Source: Rhodobacteraceae bacterium (ex Bugula neritina AB1) (lineage in GTDB: Bacteria; Pseudomonadota; Alphaproteobacteria; Rhodobacterales; Rhodobacteraceae). From it: a stretch of DNA of 64,000 bases. Location: the NCBI GenBank assembly GCA_001730095.1, contig MDLF01000074.1, positions 434,001-498,000 of the forward strand. Direction: 5' to 3'. Shown here in pieces: positions 8,943 through 18,828 of the stretch. The notes below the pieces were generated by a model that worked only from the letters and a program-made list of their open reading frames with translations, ran no database searches and had not been told where the DNA came from. A program made the position numbers and the translations under genes. Position 1 is the first letter of the stretch. Each line of letters opens with the position of its first letter.

Positions 8943-10262
8943 CTAGCGGGCGATCACGATATCCGCCTTGAGGCCACCCAGATCGGCGCTTTCGCCCAGA
9001 CGCAGAGTGCCGCCATGGGCGCGGGCTGTATCCGCCACAATGGCCAGCCCCAGCCCGACACCAGACCCCCGGTTCTGGTTCCGGGCCGGGTCCAGGCGCG
9101 TAAAGGGGCGCATCGCGTCGCCACGCAGCTCTGCAGGGATGCCGGGCCCGTCGTCTTCGACCCGGATCCGCATGGATTTATCTGTCACGGCAACCGATAT
9201 CCGGGCGCAGGCACCATAGCGCACCGCATTGGAGATCAGGTTTGCCACTGCGCGGCGCATCGGCTGGCGGCGCAGCAAAACCTCCCCGGTTCCGCTCATC
9301 TCCCCTAGCACCACCTGTTTCTCCTGACGCTGCCAATCGCTGATGATGTCACGGACCAGCTCTTGCGGGTCCACAAGCTCGGGTTCGCTGACCGCCGCAC
9401 CACGGGAGAAATCCAGGAATGCATCCAAAAGCGCCTGCATCTCATCGACATCGCGCAGCATCGGCGCGGCGTCTTCTTCATCCAGCATTGCCAGCTCCAG
9501 CTTCATCCGCGTCAGCGGGGTGCGCAGGTCATGGCTTACGCCCGACAGCATCAGCGTGCGCTGTTCAATCTGGCGTTCGATGCGGGCGCGCATGTCCAGA
9601 AACGCGCTTCCTGCAGCCCGCACTTCCGTTGCTCCGGCCGGTGAATACGGCACTGCGCGGCCGCGGCCAAAAGCTTCTGCGGCATTGGCCAGCCGCTTGA
9701 TCGGACGCAGCTGATTGCGCATGTACAAAAAGGAGATCATCATCATCAGAAAGCCAAACAGCAGCATGGTGACAATCAGCTGGTGCGGCGCCGCTGCGGT
9801 CACTCTTCGGCGGTCAAAGCTCAGCTCAACCAGCCCATGGGCAGTGCCAAAGTAAACCAGAACCATCCGGTCCGACAAAAACCTTGCGGCCAAAAAGCCC
9901 GGAAAAGTCTTTTCCAGCTCCTCTCGCACGACCCGGCCCGAAAATTCGATCAGACTGAACCTATCCTCAGGCAGCGGCGCACCCGGCGGCAGAAATCGCG
10001 CCTGCATCTGCAAAGGCTGCAGCAACGGGGCAATCTGCACCAGTGCTGCCTCCTGATCCGGTGCTGCATCCGCGATCTGGCGCAGCAGCTCCATCTCACG
10101 CTGGATGGTTGCGGTCATCTGCACCGTCACATCCTCGAGGTCGCGCTTGATGAACACAACAGAGATCACAATCTGCAGCGCCACGATCGGCACCACCAGG
10201 ATCAGGGCCGCCCGGGCATAAAGGCTGCGCGGCATATATCGTTTGAGCCATTGGAAGAACAT
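8943..10262 (-). CDS. EnvZ-like sensor histidine kinase
   Basis: A 439-residue inner-membrane kinase. TM helices are at about 17-38 and 161-181 and flank a periplasmic domain of about 120 residues, followed by HAMP. Phospho-acceptor His244 sits in GVSHDLRTPLTR. The ATPase N-box (NLISNAVRYG), G1 (VEDDGPGIP) and G2 (GSGVGLGLAI) are present. The architecture matches EnvZ, but no response regulator lies next to it here, so partner and stimulus are unknown. Confidence 0.88.
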   Translation of the reverse strand: MFFQWLKRYMPRSLYARAALILVVPIVALQIVISVVFIKRDLEDVTVQMTATIQREMELLRQIADAAPDQEAALVQIAPLLQPLQMQARFLPPGAPLPEDRFSLIEFSGRVVREELEKTFPGFLAARFLSDRMVLVYFGTAHGLVELSFDRRRVTAAAPHQLIVTMLLFGFLMMMISFLYMRNQLRPIKRLANAAEAFGRGRAVPYSPAGATEVRAAGSAFLDMRARIERQIEQRTLMLSGVSHDLRTPLTRMKLELAMLDEEDAAPMLRDVDEMQALLDAFLDFSRGAAVSEPELVDPQELVRDIISDWQRQEKQVVLGEMSGTGEVLLRRQPMRRAVANLISNAVRYGACARISVAVTDKSMRIRVEDDGPGIPAELRGDAMRPFTRLDPARNQNRGSGVGLGLAIVADTARAHGGTLRLGESADLGGLKADIVIAR

Positions 10263-10334
10263 GGGCTAAGCCTATAGGGCGCCGGGGAAAGAGGGAAGAT
10301 TGCCCAGGCCGTGAAACAGCAATAGGGCAGAACT

Positions 10335-11252
10335 ATGCAGGCACCGGACGACTTCAACCCGCAACCAGGCCTGGCAGAGGAGCTGGAGCCGGGCCTGCGC
10401 CGCATCCTGGCACCGAATCCATCGCCAATGACCTACCGGGGAACCAATACATACCTGCTTGGCACCGGTGGGCTGGCGGTGATTGATCCAGGCCCGGATT
10501 CGGAGGCACATCTTGCCGCGATCTTGGCTGCGGTGACGCCCGGCCAGCAGATCACCCATATCATTGTGACGCACAGCCACCTGGACCATTCGCCGCTTGC
10601 CCGCAGGCTGAGCAAAGCAACTAGTGCGGCGGTTTATGCATTCGGCGGACCGCAAGCCGGACGCAGTCAGGTGATGGCCCGTCTCGCGGCACAAGGGCCA
10701 GCCGGCGGCGGCGAGGGCATCGACAAAGAGTTCGCTCCCGATATCACTGTCGCGGATGGCGCCGTTATCAGCGGCGATGGCTGGGCGCTGGAAGTGATCC
10801 ACACACCCGGCCATCTCGGCAACCACATCGCACTGGCCTGGGGCGACGCCTGCTTTACTGCCGATCACGTGATGGGCTGGGCCAGTTCGCTGGTGTCGCC
10901 GCCGGATGGCGACCTGACCGACTTCATGGCCTCCTGCCGCCGCCTGCAGCAGCGCAGCTGGCGGGTCTTTCACGCCGGACATGGCGCGCCGATCACCGAT
11001 CCGGCCGAACGCCTCGACTGGCTGATTGCGCATCGGGAATCGCGTGAGGCCGCGATTCTGGCCGCCTTGGCACAGGCCCCTGCCACGGCCCGCAGCCTGG
11101 CAGAGCAGATCTACACTGAAACGCCACCTGCCTTGCTCAACGCTGCGGAACGCAATGTCCTGGCGCATCTCGTCGACCTTACAGGCCGCGGCCAGACGAC
11201 CCCGCACGGCGCCCTTTCGGCCACTTCGGTCTTTGCGCTCAGCCACGGCTAA
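10335..11252 (+). CDS. Metallo-beta-lactamase-fold hydrolase (LACTB2-like)
   Basis: A 305-residue MBL-fold protein. The metal-binding motif H80-x-H82-x-D84-H85 (THSHLDHS) is intact, with further ligands in HTPGHLGNH and the D of FTADHVMG. A C-terminal winged-helix-like region (about 235-300) resembles the RNase/thioesterase-like LACTB2 branch. The substrate is not evident. Its start is 72 bases from the divergent kinase. Confidence 0.85.
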   Translation: MQAPDDFNPQPGLAEELEPGLRRILAPNPSPMTYRGTNTYLLGTGGLAVIDPGPDSEAHLAAILAAVTPGQQITHIIVTHSHLDHSPLARRLSKATSAAVYAFGGPQAGRSQVMARLAAQGPAGGGEGIDKEFAPDITVADGAVISGDGWALEVIHTPGHLGNHIALAWGDACFTADHVMGWASSLVSPPDGDLTDFMASCRRLQQRSWRVFHAGHGAPITDPAERLDWLIAHRESREAAILAALAQAPATARSLAEQIYTETPPALLNAAERNVLAHLVDLTGRGQTTPHGALSATSVFALSHG

Positions 11253-11279
11253 TTTTTTTGAAAAAGTGTCCGGTGCCCT

Positions 11280-11308
11280 CTGGACGGTCCATTTCGGGAC
11301 CGCTATAC
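11280..11308 (+). promoter_or_regulatory. Promoter of first tRNA-Asn
   Basis: CTGGAC, a 17-base spacer and CTATAC, ending exactly 12 bases before the tRNA. The second tRNA-Asn has the same boxes, spacer length and distance, which supports the call. Confidence 0.65.
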
Positions 11309-11320
11309 GGCACAGACCGT

Positions 11321-11395
11321 TCCGGCGTAGCTCAGCGGTAGAGCAGTTGACTGTTAATCAATTGGTCGTAGGTTCGATCCCTACCGCCGGAGCCA
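11321..11395 (+). tRNA. tRNA-Asn(GTT), copy 1
   Basis: A 75-base cloverleaf. The acceptor TCCGGCG pairs with CGCCGGA, the anticodon loop CTGTTAA gives GTT, and CCA is encoded. It is identical to the copy at 12370-12444. Confidence 0.97.
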
Positions 11396-11400
11396 TAAAA

Positions 11401-11432
11401 AGCCCTCAAGCTTATCGCTTGAGGGCTTTTTT
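11401..11432 (+). terminator. Terminator of first tRNA-Asn
   Basis: A perfect 11-bp stem (AGCCCTCAAGC with GCTTGAGGGCT) around TTATC, followed by T5. It starts 6 bases after the tRNA. Confidence 0.93.
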
Positions 11433-11529
11433 GCAATTATGTGCTGCCAACACCATTTCGCCCCCTGGCCGCTTTCCAAGGATCTTATGTCTATATATAA
11501 AGCCATTTAGCCATTTTATTGGAGGCAGC

Positions 11530-12234
11530 ATGGCCGCACCCCGGGCAAACATGAGCTATCGCGACATCAAGCAGGTGGTGCTGGATCGCATCCACAACAA
11601 AATCTGGGCTCCGGACAGCCTGCTGCCAAGTGAAATCGACCTGGCTGCGGAGTTCTCCAGCACCCGCACCACCGTCAACCGGGCGCTGCGGGAACTGGCA
11701 GAGGAAGGTTACCTGGAGCGCAAGCGCAAAGCCGGCACCAGAGTCCTGAATGCGCCTGTCAGAAAAGCACAGTTTGCGATTCCGCTGATCCGGGATGAGA
11801 TTTCAGAAACCGGGGCCGACTATCGTTACGCTCTGGTCGAACGCGCTGCCATGCCGGCGCCCGGCTGGCTCTCAGCCAGGATGAACATCGCCCAGGGCTG
11901 CGAGGTTTTATACCTCAGATGCATGCACTATGCGGGCAATGCGCCGTTTCAGTATGAAACCCGCTGGATCGTGCCGGACAGCATTCCTGAGGTATTGGAG
12001 GCGGATTTCTCCTGCTCCGGCCCAAACGACTGGCTGGTCCAGAAAGTGCCGTTCACCAATTTGGAGCTGAGTTTTCTGGCCACCAAGGCCGACCAGCCGG
12101 TTGCCGAATTTCTAGACACCCAAGTGGGCGAACCGATTTTCACCACCGAGCGCATCACCTGGCTGCGCAGCAAGCCTGTCACCCTGGCCAAACTATTTTT
12201 CGCCCCGGGCTACAGGATGACAACCCACCTTTGA
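11530..12234 (+). CDS. GntR-family regulator with UTRA ligand domain (HutC/PhnF type)
   Basis: A 234-residue transcription factor. An N-terminal winged HTH (about 8-75, with LLPSEIDLAAEFSSTRTTVNRAL) precedes a UTRA effector domain (about 90-228). The ATG at 11530 has GGAGG 5 bases upstream. The frame stays open back through the tRNA, which is a shadow. The gene stands alone between two identical tRNA-Asn genes with no obvious target beside it. The AT-rich TGTCTATATATA about 35 bases upstream could be an autoregulatory site. HutC-like histidine-pathway control is possible but unsupported by neighbours. Confidence 0.87.
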   Translation: MAAPRANMSYRDIKQVVLDRIHNKIWAPDSLLPSEIDLAAEFSSTRTTVNRALRELAEEGYLERKRKAGTRVLNAPVRKAQFAIPLIRDEISETGADYRYALVERAAMPAPGWLSARMNIAQGCEVLYLRCMHYAGNAPFQYETRWIVPDSIPEVLEADFSCSGPNDWLVQKVPFTNLELSFLATKADQPVAEFLDTQVGEPIFTTERITWLRSKPVTLAKLFFAPGYRMTTHL

Positions 12235-12328
12235 GAGCAGATGCATACAGGAATTGGCGCCATCTGAGCCCCGGCACCACACTGCGTCCCAAGCCTTCAA
12301 AATTTTTCTGTTTGCACGAATTTTTCCT

Positions 12329-12357
12329 CTGGACGCAGCAAGCTGGAAATCCTATAC
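12329..12357 (+). promoter_or_regulatory. Promoter of second tRNA-Asn
   Basis: CTGGAC, a 17-base spacer and CTATAC, 12 bases before the tRNA. Geometry and boxes match the promoter at 11280-11308. Confidence 0.65.
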
Positions 12358-12369
12358 GACGCCACATGT

Positions 12370-12444
12370 TCCGGCGTAGCTCAGCGGTAGAGCAGTTGAC
12401 TGTTAATCAATTGGTCGTAGGTTCGATCCCTACCGCCGGAGCCA
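12370..12444 (+). tRNA. tRNA-Asn(GTT), copy 2
   Basis: Identical over all 75 bases to the copy at 11321-11395; anticodon GTT, CCA encoded. It has its own promoter and an unrelated terminator. Confidence 0.97.
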
Positions 12445-12452
12445 AAGAATTC

Positions 12453-12490
12453 AAGGGCTTAGCGTTTCACCGCTAAGCCCTTTTCTTTTC
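12453..12490 (+). terminator. Terminator of second tRNA-Asn
   Basis: A perfect 12-bp stem (AAGGGCTTAGCG with CGCTAAGCCCTT) around TTTCAC, with a T-rich tail. The stem sequence is unrelated to that of copy 1. Confidence 0.93.
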
Positions 12491-12586
12491 AGCGACAACA
12501 TAGGCCAGCAATTGCAGAAGCGGCCAGTTAACACGGTATGACCTCGCCGCCAGGCGCCTTTGCACCTGGCCGCATGTGCTTCAGTT

Positions 12587-13393
12587 TCAACTATTGGGGC
12601 GCACCCGCGCTGCAGTCTTGTTCGCAAAGGCCTCCAGCCGCTCCCGTGCTGCGGGCTGGGTGTTCACTACACCGGCCACTACTGCCTCGGCATAAGCCGC
12701 ATCCATCCCGGACATATTGTTCAAATGGCTGATTGCAGAGCAGATCGCATAGTTTGTCAGCGGCAGGTTTTCGGCAATCTTGTCCGCCAGTTCCAACGCC
12801 CTGTCAAAACTGGAGCCTTCGGTGATGTATTGCGCCAGCCCCAGATCGACGGCCTCCTGGCCCTGATAAACACGGCCGGTCAGAATCATGTCGATCATCC
12901 GGTATTTTCCGATCATGTCAGACACCCGGATGGTGGCACCGCCGCCGGTGAAAATCCCCCGCTGGCCCTCTGGCAGCGCGAAATAGGTGCTCTGGTCGAT
13001 GACCCGGATATGCGCTGCACTGGCCAGTTCCAACCCGCCGCCCACAACCGCGCCCTGCAAGGCAGCGATCACCGGAACCCCGCCGTATTCCATCTTGTTG
13101 AAAGCTTCATGCCAGCGCAGGCACACATGCATGAAGTCATCGGGGCTGCGGTCTGCCTTCCAATGTTCAACCAGATCAAGCCCCGCACAGAAATGATCCC
13201 CCTTCCCGGCCAGCACAACGGCCTTCACACCGTTGCGATGGGCGCTGCTGAAGAAGCTGACCAATTCCTCGATGGTGGCTTCATCCAGCGCGTTGCGCTT
13301 GGTTGGCCGGTTCAGCCGGACGATGCTGACGCCGTTGTCCTGCTGTTTAATATCCAGGTTTTCATAAAGGTGCGCATTTGCCGCTTGGGTCAT
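12587..13393 (-). CDS. dmdD: Enoyl-CoA hydratase family, probable methylthioacryloyl-CoA hydratase DmdD
   Basis: A 268-residue crotonase-fold protein taken from the ATG at 13393, which has AAAGG upstream; the open frame to 13489 would overlap dmdC. The catalytic glutamates fall at 122 (GGGLE) and 142 (LPEG), one off the E121/E141 I recall for DmdD of Ruegeria, with matching length. It lies 55 bases after a dmdC-type dehydrogenase in the same direction. DmdD hydrates methylthioacryloyl-CoA, releasing methanethiol and acetaldehyde in DMSP demethylation. A generic crotonase remains possible. Confidence 0.75.
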   Translation of the reverse strand: MTQAANAHLYENLDIKQQDNGVSIVRLNRPTKRNALDEATIEELVSFFSSAHRNGVKAVVLAGKGDHFCAGLDLVEHWKADRSPDDFMHVCLRWHEAFNKMEYGGVPVIAALQGAVVGGGLELASAAHIRVIDQSTYFALPEGQRGIFTGGGATIRVSDMIGKYRMIDMILTGRVYQGQEAVDLGLAQYITEGSSFDRALELADKIAENLPLTNYAICSAISHLNNMSGMDAAYAEAVVAGVVNTQPAARERLEAFANKTAARVRPNS

Positions 13394-13448
13394 GGATTCG
13401 GCCTTTTCTTCGGTTCCGGCACAGAACTGTGCCGCTGTTGCTAAATAT

Positions 13449-15203
13449 TCAGAGAGTGAGCGCGGCATCGCCAAGGCTGGCGCTGCCATCGGTAATGCGC
13501 TGGCTTTCGGCTGTGCATTCCACCAGGATGTGCTGTGCGTAAAACACTGCCGTGGCGATTTTCCGCGTCATGAAGGGCGTGTCTTCGCCCTGCTCCAGCT
13601 TGGCGGTTGCGGCCAGCACAGAGCGGCCCAACTGCCAGGCTGTGGCAAGATTGCCTGTCAGCATCAGGAATGGAACACTGGCGCCATAGGCTGCATTCGG
13701 GTCCTTTTCTGCGGTTTGCAGCAGCCAGTCCAGACTGGTCTCAAACATCCCTCGCGCCTGGCCCAGCCGTTTTGCAATGGCTTGCCCCTGGACAGTCCCG
13801 GCCAGCAGTTTCTGCTCTGTGTCTGCCACCAGCGCGGCAAAGCGGCGGGCAGTTGCACCGCCGTCCCGCAGCACCTTGCGGCCCAGAAGGTCGTTGGCCT
13901 GGATCGCAGTGGTGCCTTCATAGATCGGCAGGATTCGTGCGTCGCGGTAGAATTGGGCGACCCCTGTTTCTTCAATGAACCCCATGCCGCCGTGCACCTG
14001 CACCGCCAAAGAGGTCACCTCCAGGGACCGTTCTGTGCAGAAGGCCTTGACCAGCGGCACCAGAAATTCGGCCATATCCTCGGCCTCAGAACTGCCTTGC
14101 CCGGCCAGATCCAGCCAACCCGCTGTGGCAACCGCCAGCGCCCGCCCGCCTTCGGTCAAGGCCCGCATCCGCAACAGCATCCGCTGAACATCCGGATGAC
14201 GGATGATCGACACGGCATCCTTGGCGCTGCCATCCACAGGGCGGCTTTGGACACGCTCCTGTGCATATTGCATGGCATGCTGACAGGCCCGTTCCGACAC
14301 GGCTACCCCTTGCACGCCAACAGAAAAGCGCGCGGCGCGCATCATTACGAACATATATTCCAGGCCGCGATTTTCCTCTCCGACCAGAAAACCGGTCGCG
14401 TCATTGTATTCCAGCACGGCTGTCGGGCTGGCGCGGACCCCCAGCTTGTGTTCCAGGCTGATGCAAGTGACCGCATTCCGGCGGCCCGGCGTGCCATCTT
14501 CCTTCACCAGGAACTTGGGCACGATAAACAGGCTTAATCCTTTGGGGCCTGCCGGGGCACCTGGGGTGCGCGCCAGCACCAGGTGAATGATGTTTTCCGT
14601 CAGCCCATGCGCACCGTAAGTAATGAAAATCTTGGTGCCGGAAACGGCATAGCTGCCGTCACCAGCCGGTTCCGCCTTGCAGCGCACCCTGCCCAAGTCA
14701 CTGCCAGCCTGTGGCTCGGTCAGGTTCATGGTGCCGGACCATTGACCAGAAATCATCCGCTGCAGATACAGCTGTTTCTGTGCATCCGACCCGGTCAGCA
14801 ACAGCGCCTCTACTGCACCATCGGTCAAAAGCGGGCACAGGCCGAAACTCAGGTCAGCAGCATTCAAGACTTCGGTTGCAGCCGCCGCAGCCGCACGCGG
14901 CAGGCCCATGCCACCGAACGCCTCCGGATGCGGCAGGCTCTGCCAGCCCATCTCTGCAAACTGCGCATAGGCCTGCCTATAGGCTTCGGGCAGCACCGCC
15001 TCTGCCCCCTCCAGCCGCGCTCCGGTCTCATCCCCGATCCTGGACAGTGGCGCAATGACATCCGAACAGAACCGTCCCAGCGCATCCAGCGCGGCTTCAA
15101 CATCCGCCAGCTCAATGCCGCCGCCTGCCGCATCCGGTTCGGGCATCGCTGCCAAATGCTCAATATTGAACATGATATCACGAATGGGTGCCTGATAGGT
15201 CAT
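13449..15203 (-). CDS. dmdC: Acyl-CoA dehydrogenase, probable 3-methylmercaptopropionyl-CoA dehydrogenase DmdC
   Basis: A 584-residue FAD-dependent acyl-CoA dehydrogenase of the long subclass with an extra C-terminal domain, as in DmdC. FAD/substrate motifs [12 protein letters not shown] (about 160-171) and the catalytic-base motif PIYEGT with Glu429 are visible; DmdC uses a Glu at nearly the same place. It would oxidise MMPA-CoA to methylthioacryloyl-CoA. It precedes dmdD in the same operon. dmdA and dmdB are not in the window. Confidence 0.78.
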   Translation of the reverse strand: MTYQAPIRDIMFNIEHLAAMPEPDAAGGGIELADVEAALDALGRFCSDVIAPLSRIGDETGARLEGAEAVLPEAYRQAYAQFAEMGWQSLPHPEAFGGMGLPRAAAAAATEVLNAADLSFGLCPLLTDGAVEALLLTGSDAQKQLYLQRMISGQWSGTMNLTEPQAGSDLGRVRCKAEPAGDGSYAVSGTKIFITYGAHGLTENIIHLVLARTPGAPAGPKGLSLFIVPKFLVKEDGTPGRRNAVTCISLEHKLGVRASPTAVLEYNDATGFLVGEENRGLEYMFVMMRAARFSVGVQGVAVSERACQHAMQYAQERVQSRPVDGSAKDAVSIIRHPDVQRMLLRMRALTEGGRALAVATAGWLDLAGQGSSEAEDMAEFLVPLVKAFCTERSLEVTSLAVQVHGGMGFIEETGVAQFYRDARILPIYEGTTAIQANDLLGRKVLRDGGATARRFAALVADTEQKLLAGTVQGQAIAKRLGQARGMFETSLDWLLQTAEKDPNAAYGASVPFLMLTGNLATAWQLGRSVLAATAKLEQGEDTPFMTRKIATAVFYAQHILVECTAESQRITDGSASLGDAALTL

Positions 15204-15307
15204 TTCCGCCGCTCCGGATTACTGTTCTTTCATGCCAGATACGCATTGTAAGATGCAGGTTCCACGTTCAAAATAGACAACATCCTTTCCTAAAGTGACA
15301 ATCCACA

Positions 15308-16342
15308 TTGACAGCCGCACAGCCCACCGCACCAGAGGCCGCCAGCCTTGCAACCCTGTCGCCGCAATTTGCCGGGGATTGGATCGATGCGCTGCGGCTG
15401 TGCTGCAAGGACTGCCAGCTGAAGTCCCTTCTCAAGCGGTCCGGGCTGAACCTGTCAGACGGGCAGCTGACCCATCGGGTCACTCTGGATCAAATCGTCC
15501 GGCTGTATCAGATCGCCGCTGTTGAAACCGGTGACGAGATGACCGGTCTCTGGAGCCGCCCGGTGAGACCCAGAGCCCTGCAGCACCTGCTGACCACCGT
15601 CCGCGAGGCCAGCACACTGCCCGCTGCGCTGCACCGGTTTTCCACCTTCTGGAACCTGTTGCTGGACGACTACCAGGTTCACCTCATGGAATACAGCACC
15701 GGCAGCGGGCTGCAGCTGGTGCCCCAGGGCACATCAACGGTTCAGCGGTTCGGTCACATGCTGATCCTGAAACTGGCGCATGGGCTGCTGTCATGGCTCG
15801 CAGGATACGAAGTGCCGGTCCACGCAGTTCATTTCGCCTTTGACCGTCCCGGTTTTGCACAGGACTACGCGGTCATTTTCCCGGCTCCCGTCAGTTTCGG
15901 CGCACCCTGCTCGTCGATTTCCTTTGAAGCCGGGAGTCTTGGCCTGCCCGGCCGCCGCAGCAACGCAGAGCTGAACACATTCCTGGCCCGTGCCCCCCGG
16001 GACTGGATTTTCACCGGGTTCCGCGAACATACTCAGTCTTTGAAAGTGCGGGAATTTCTGTATCGGAGCAGCTGGGAAAATTGCCATCTGGCAGAGACGG
16101 CGCAGGCGCTGAGTGTCACCCCCAGAACCTTGATGCGGCGGCTGGATGCAGAAGAGACTTCTTTTCAAGCCATCAAGGATGGGCTGCGGCGTGATCTGGC
16201 AATCCGGGATTTGCAATCAGGCCTGAAGAGTATCGAGGAGATTTCCCAAGACACCGGATTTTCCTCTGCGGCCAATTTCCACCGGGCTTTTCGCCGCTGG
16301 ACCGGGGCTCCGCCAAGCGCCTATAAACCTCCCGCAGCTTAA
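15308..16342 (+). CDS. AraC-family regulator (OruR-like), divergent from dmdC
   Basis: A 344-residue transcription factor. An N-terminal ligand-type domain typical of OruR-like AraC proteins (about 40-220) is followed by a C-terminal two-HTH AraC domain (about 235-335, with LAETAQALSVTPRTLMRRL and ISQDTGFSSAANFHRAFRRW). The start is a TTG; no ATG in frame precedes the conserved region. The 104-base gap to dmdC suggests it may control dmdCD, an inference from position only. Confidence 0.85.
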   Translation: MTAAQPTAPEAASLATLSPQFAGDWIDALRLCCKDCQLKSLLKRSGLNLSDGQLTHRVTLDQIVRLYQIAAVETGDEMTGLWSRPVRPRALQHLLTTVREASTLPAALHRFSTFWNLLLDDYQVHLMEYSTGSGLQLVPQGTSTVQRFGHMLILKLAHGLLSWLAGYEVPVHAVHFAFDRPGFAQDYAVIFPAPVSFGAPCSSISFEAGSLGLPGRRSNAELNTFLARAPRDWIFTGFREHTQSLKVREFLYRSSWENCHLAETAQALSVTPRTLMRRLDAEETSFQAIKDGLRRDLAIRDLQSGLKSIEEISQDTGFSSAANFHRAFRRWTGAPPSAYKPPAA

Positions 16343-16507
16343 GCACCCGCTGGCATTTCTGCATTGCAGGCACAGCCGCATTGGCCGGACATGCCGCTGT
16401 CCACCCCCGAACTTGAACCGCAGCCTGCGTCAACGCGGCGGAGTGAAACTTGGCGAGACCGCGGATTCTTTCGTGACAAAGGACAGTTGCATCAGTAGAA
16501 ACAAACC

Positions 16508-16870
16508 ATGAACACCCCTATTTCCTCGATCCGAAACCTTGGCCCCGCCTATGAGGAAGCTTGCCGCCAAGCTGGCATCGCCTCAGCTGAGGAATTGCGC
16601 GCGATTGGCGCTGATGCGGCCTATGCCAAACTGTTGGAAACCGGTACCCGGCCGCATTTCATCGGCTATTACGTTCTGGTGATGGCGTTGCAGGGGCGTC
16701 CCTGGAACGATTGCAAAGGCACGGAGAAGGAGGAGCTGCGCAAACGCTTTGACGCCATCAAAGCAGAGACGCGCCCGCAGCACAGCTCAGCACTGCTGGC
16801 TGAACTGGACGCAATCGGCGTACGGGCAACGCCGGCTGATCTGAAGATGTCCGAATCTCCGCCGCGCTGA
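16508..16870 (+). CDS. TfoX C-terminal domain protein
   Basis: A 120-residue stand-alone TfoX/Sxy C-terminal domain: a helix-hairpin-helix-like fold with the motif IRNLGPAYEEACRQAGI at the N-terminus and YAKLLETGTRPHFIGYYVLVMALQGRPWN centrally. The N-terminal Sxy domain is absent. Its role in bacteria without known competence is unclear. Confidence 0.82.
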   Translation: MNTPISSIRNLGPAYEEACRQAGIASAEELRAIGADAAYAKLLETGTRPHFIGYYVLVMALQGRPWNDCKGTEKEELRKRFDAIKAETRPQHSSALLAELDAIGVRATPADLKMSESPPR

Positions 16871-16890
16871 CGCTCAGCCCCTGCCAAAGG

Positions 16891-16921
16891 AAAAGGCCGC
16901 CCCAACCGGGACGGCCTTTAA
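16891..16921. terminator. Bidirectional terminator between TfoX-domain gene and ndk
   Basis: AAAAGGCCGCCCC pairs with GGGACGGCCTTT with one G-T pair. T-rich flanks on both strands suit the two convergent genes. Confidence 0.88.
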
Positions 16922-16942
16922 TTTTACCGACAATCTTGTGGC

Positions 16943-17365
16943 TTAGCCGACCAGCTCGAGGCCGGAGAAGAAGTAAGCGATTTCCACTGCTGCGGTTTCC
17001 GGAGCGTCGGAACCGTGCACGGAGTTTTCGCCAACCGATTCAGCAAACTCGGCGCGGATGGTGCCTGCCGCGGCATCTGCCGGGTTGGTGGCGCCCATCA
17101 CTTCACGGTTCTTGGCAATGGCGTTCTCGCCTTCCAGAACCTGGGCGACGATCGGCGCGGAAGCCATGAATTCGCACAGTTCGTCGTAGAACGGACGCTC
17201 AGCGTGCACCTTGTAGAATTCGCCCGCCTGGGCTTTGGTCAGGTGGATGCGCTTTTGCGCAACAACACGCAGGCCAGCTTCTTCAAACTTGGCGTTGATT
17301 GCGCCGGTCAGGTTGCGGCGGGTTGCATCGGGCTTGATTATCGAAAAGGTGCGTTCCAGAGCCAT
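16943..17365 (-). CDS. ndk: Nucleoside-diphosphate kinase
   Basis: A 140-residue Ndk that equilibrates NTP and NDP pools. The active-site His is in [10 protein letters not shown] and the N-terminal signature [11 protein letters not shown] is intact. The start at 17365 follows AGGAGA by 7 bases and gives the exact family length; the open frame to 17455 adds an unrelated leader. Confidence 0.97.
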   Translation of the reverse strand: MALERTFSIIKPDATRRNLTGAINAKFEEAGLRVVAQKRIHLTKAQAGEFYKVHAERPFYDELCEFMASAPIVAQVLEGENAIAKNREVMGATNPADAAAGTIRAEFAESVGENSVHGSDAPETAAVEIAYFFSGLELVG

Positions 17366-17508
17366 CGGGTGATCTCCTGAAAAAGGTTTCATGTCAGTTC
17401 TGCTGCGAAAACCAGCATAGCGTTCCGGCGCCGGGTAACATGGCTTTGGCGTCATGGAAAGGGGGGAGTTTGCCCGCCACCCAGCTTTGCGGCTTTTTTC
17501 GGGTGCTT

Positions 17509-18711
17509 TCAGCCGGCCTCAGGCAGCGGCTCCAGCCGGTCAATCCGAAGCACATATAATGCCGAAGCCATCGCCAGGCTGTTGGTTCCCAGAATAACCC
17601 CCAATACCGCAAAGGGCGCGTTTTCCGGTGAAACCAGGGCCCCGGTTAATGTGGTCAGCACGGCGCCCACGGCAACCATCATGGCTCCCGATAATCCCGA
17701 CGCGCTGCCAGCCAGCGCAGGCCGCACGGACATCAATCCTGCGGTGGCATTGGCAATTGTCAGCCCGTTTCCGAACCCGACAAAAACCGCCGCACCAAAA
17801 AACACCCAAAGCGACCCCAGCCCGGCCAAAAACAGCAACAGCCCGCCAATGGGACCGGCAAGCGCAAAGCAGCGCCCGGCAATGATCAGGTGCAGCAGCC
17901 CAACCCGTGACACCAGCCGTCCGGTCACAAAATTGCCGGCCATAAACCCCCATGTGATGATCCCGATCCCCAGCCCCAGCATGGCCGGGTTGAGCTCGAA
18001 CCAGGCCTCGGCCACCATTGGCGCCCCGGTGATAAAGGTATAAAAGCCCCCCACCGAAAAAGACGCGCAGAAGCTGTATCCCCAGAACCGGCGCGATGAG
18101 AACAGCTTGGGATACGTCCGCATCTGTGCTGCGAATGTGGCCGAGCGCTGGCTGTTGGTCTCACCCCAGTCGCCCCAGCAGACCATCAGCATGACACAGC
18201 CCAAAAGCGAATACAGAACAAACCCCGAGCGCCAGCCAAAAGCCATATCCAGGAACCCGCCCAGCATCGGTCCCAGCATCGGCGCCAGCGCCATAGCCAT
18301 CGATATATAGCCCAGCTTGCTTGCGGCCTCGGCGGTGGAATGCATATCGCGCACGGCAGCACGGCTGACCACGGCCCCGGCAATCACAGCCCCCTGCAAC
18401 AGCCGGAAGCTCAGGAACACCCAGATATCCTGCGCCAGCACGCAGCCGATGGATGCAGCCGTGAAGATCAACAGCGACACCAGCATCACAGGCCTGCGGC
18501 CGTAGCGGTCCGACAGCGGCCCCATCGCGATCTGCAGCACCGCCGAGACTGCCAGATAGGCCGCAACTGACAGGTTGGCGAGTGCGTAATCGACCTGAAA
18601 CTCCCCTGCGATCCGCCCCAGCGACGGCAGAAACATATTCGTCGACAGCACCGCCAGACCTGTCACCAGGATCAGCGTGGCAATATGCGGCGGTGTCTGG
18701 GCAGGGCGCAT
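17509..18711 (-). CDS. Bcr/CflA-family MFS drug exporter
   Basis: A 400-residue 12-helix MFS protein. The motif-A loop [15 protein letters not shown] (about 64-78) and the N-terminus with [16 protein letters not shown] are typical of the Bcr/CflA subfamily. It probably exports small hydrophobic drugs or metabolites by proton antiport across the inner membrane. The substrate is unknown. Confidence 0.87.
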   Translation of the reverse strand: MRPAQTPPHIATLILVTGLAVLSTNMFLPSLGRIAGEFQVDYALANLSVAAYLAVSAVLQIAMGPLSDRYGRRPVMLVSLLIFTAASIGCVLAQDIWVFLSFRLLQGAVIAGAVVSRAAVRDMHSTAEAASKLGYISMAMALAPMLGPMLGGFLDMAFGWRSGFVLYSLLGCVMLMVCWGDWGETNSQRSATFAAQMRTYPKLFSSRRFWGYSFCASFSVGGFYTFITGAPMVAEAWFELNPAMLGLGIGIITWGFMAGNFVTGRLVSRVGLLHLIIAGRCFALAGPIGGLLLFLAGLGSLWVFFGAAVFVGFGNGLTIANATAGLMSVRPALAGSASGLSGAMMVAVGAVLTTLTGALVSPENAPFAVLGVILGTNSLAMASALYVLRIDRLEPLPEAG

Positions 18712-18828
18712 TCAGAAAAGACCGTGTGATAGGTGATGAATGGAATAAAATCAGCGTCATCAGACACAGCAGCTCTGCGGCTGTCAATGCCGCTGGCGGC
18801 ACACACATCTCTCTGCTAAGAGCCGGAT

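Noticed and set aside
11026..11529. Upstream extension of the GntR gene frame through the first tRNA-Asn
   Set aside because: The frame merely stays open across a tRNA and terminator; the ATG at 11530 has a proper Shine-Dalgarno sequence.
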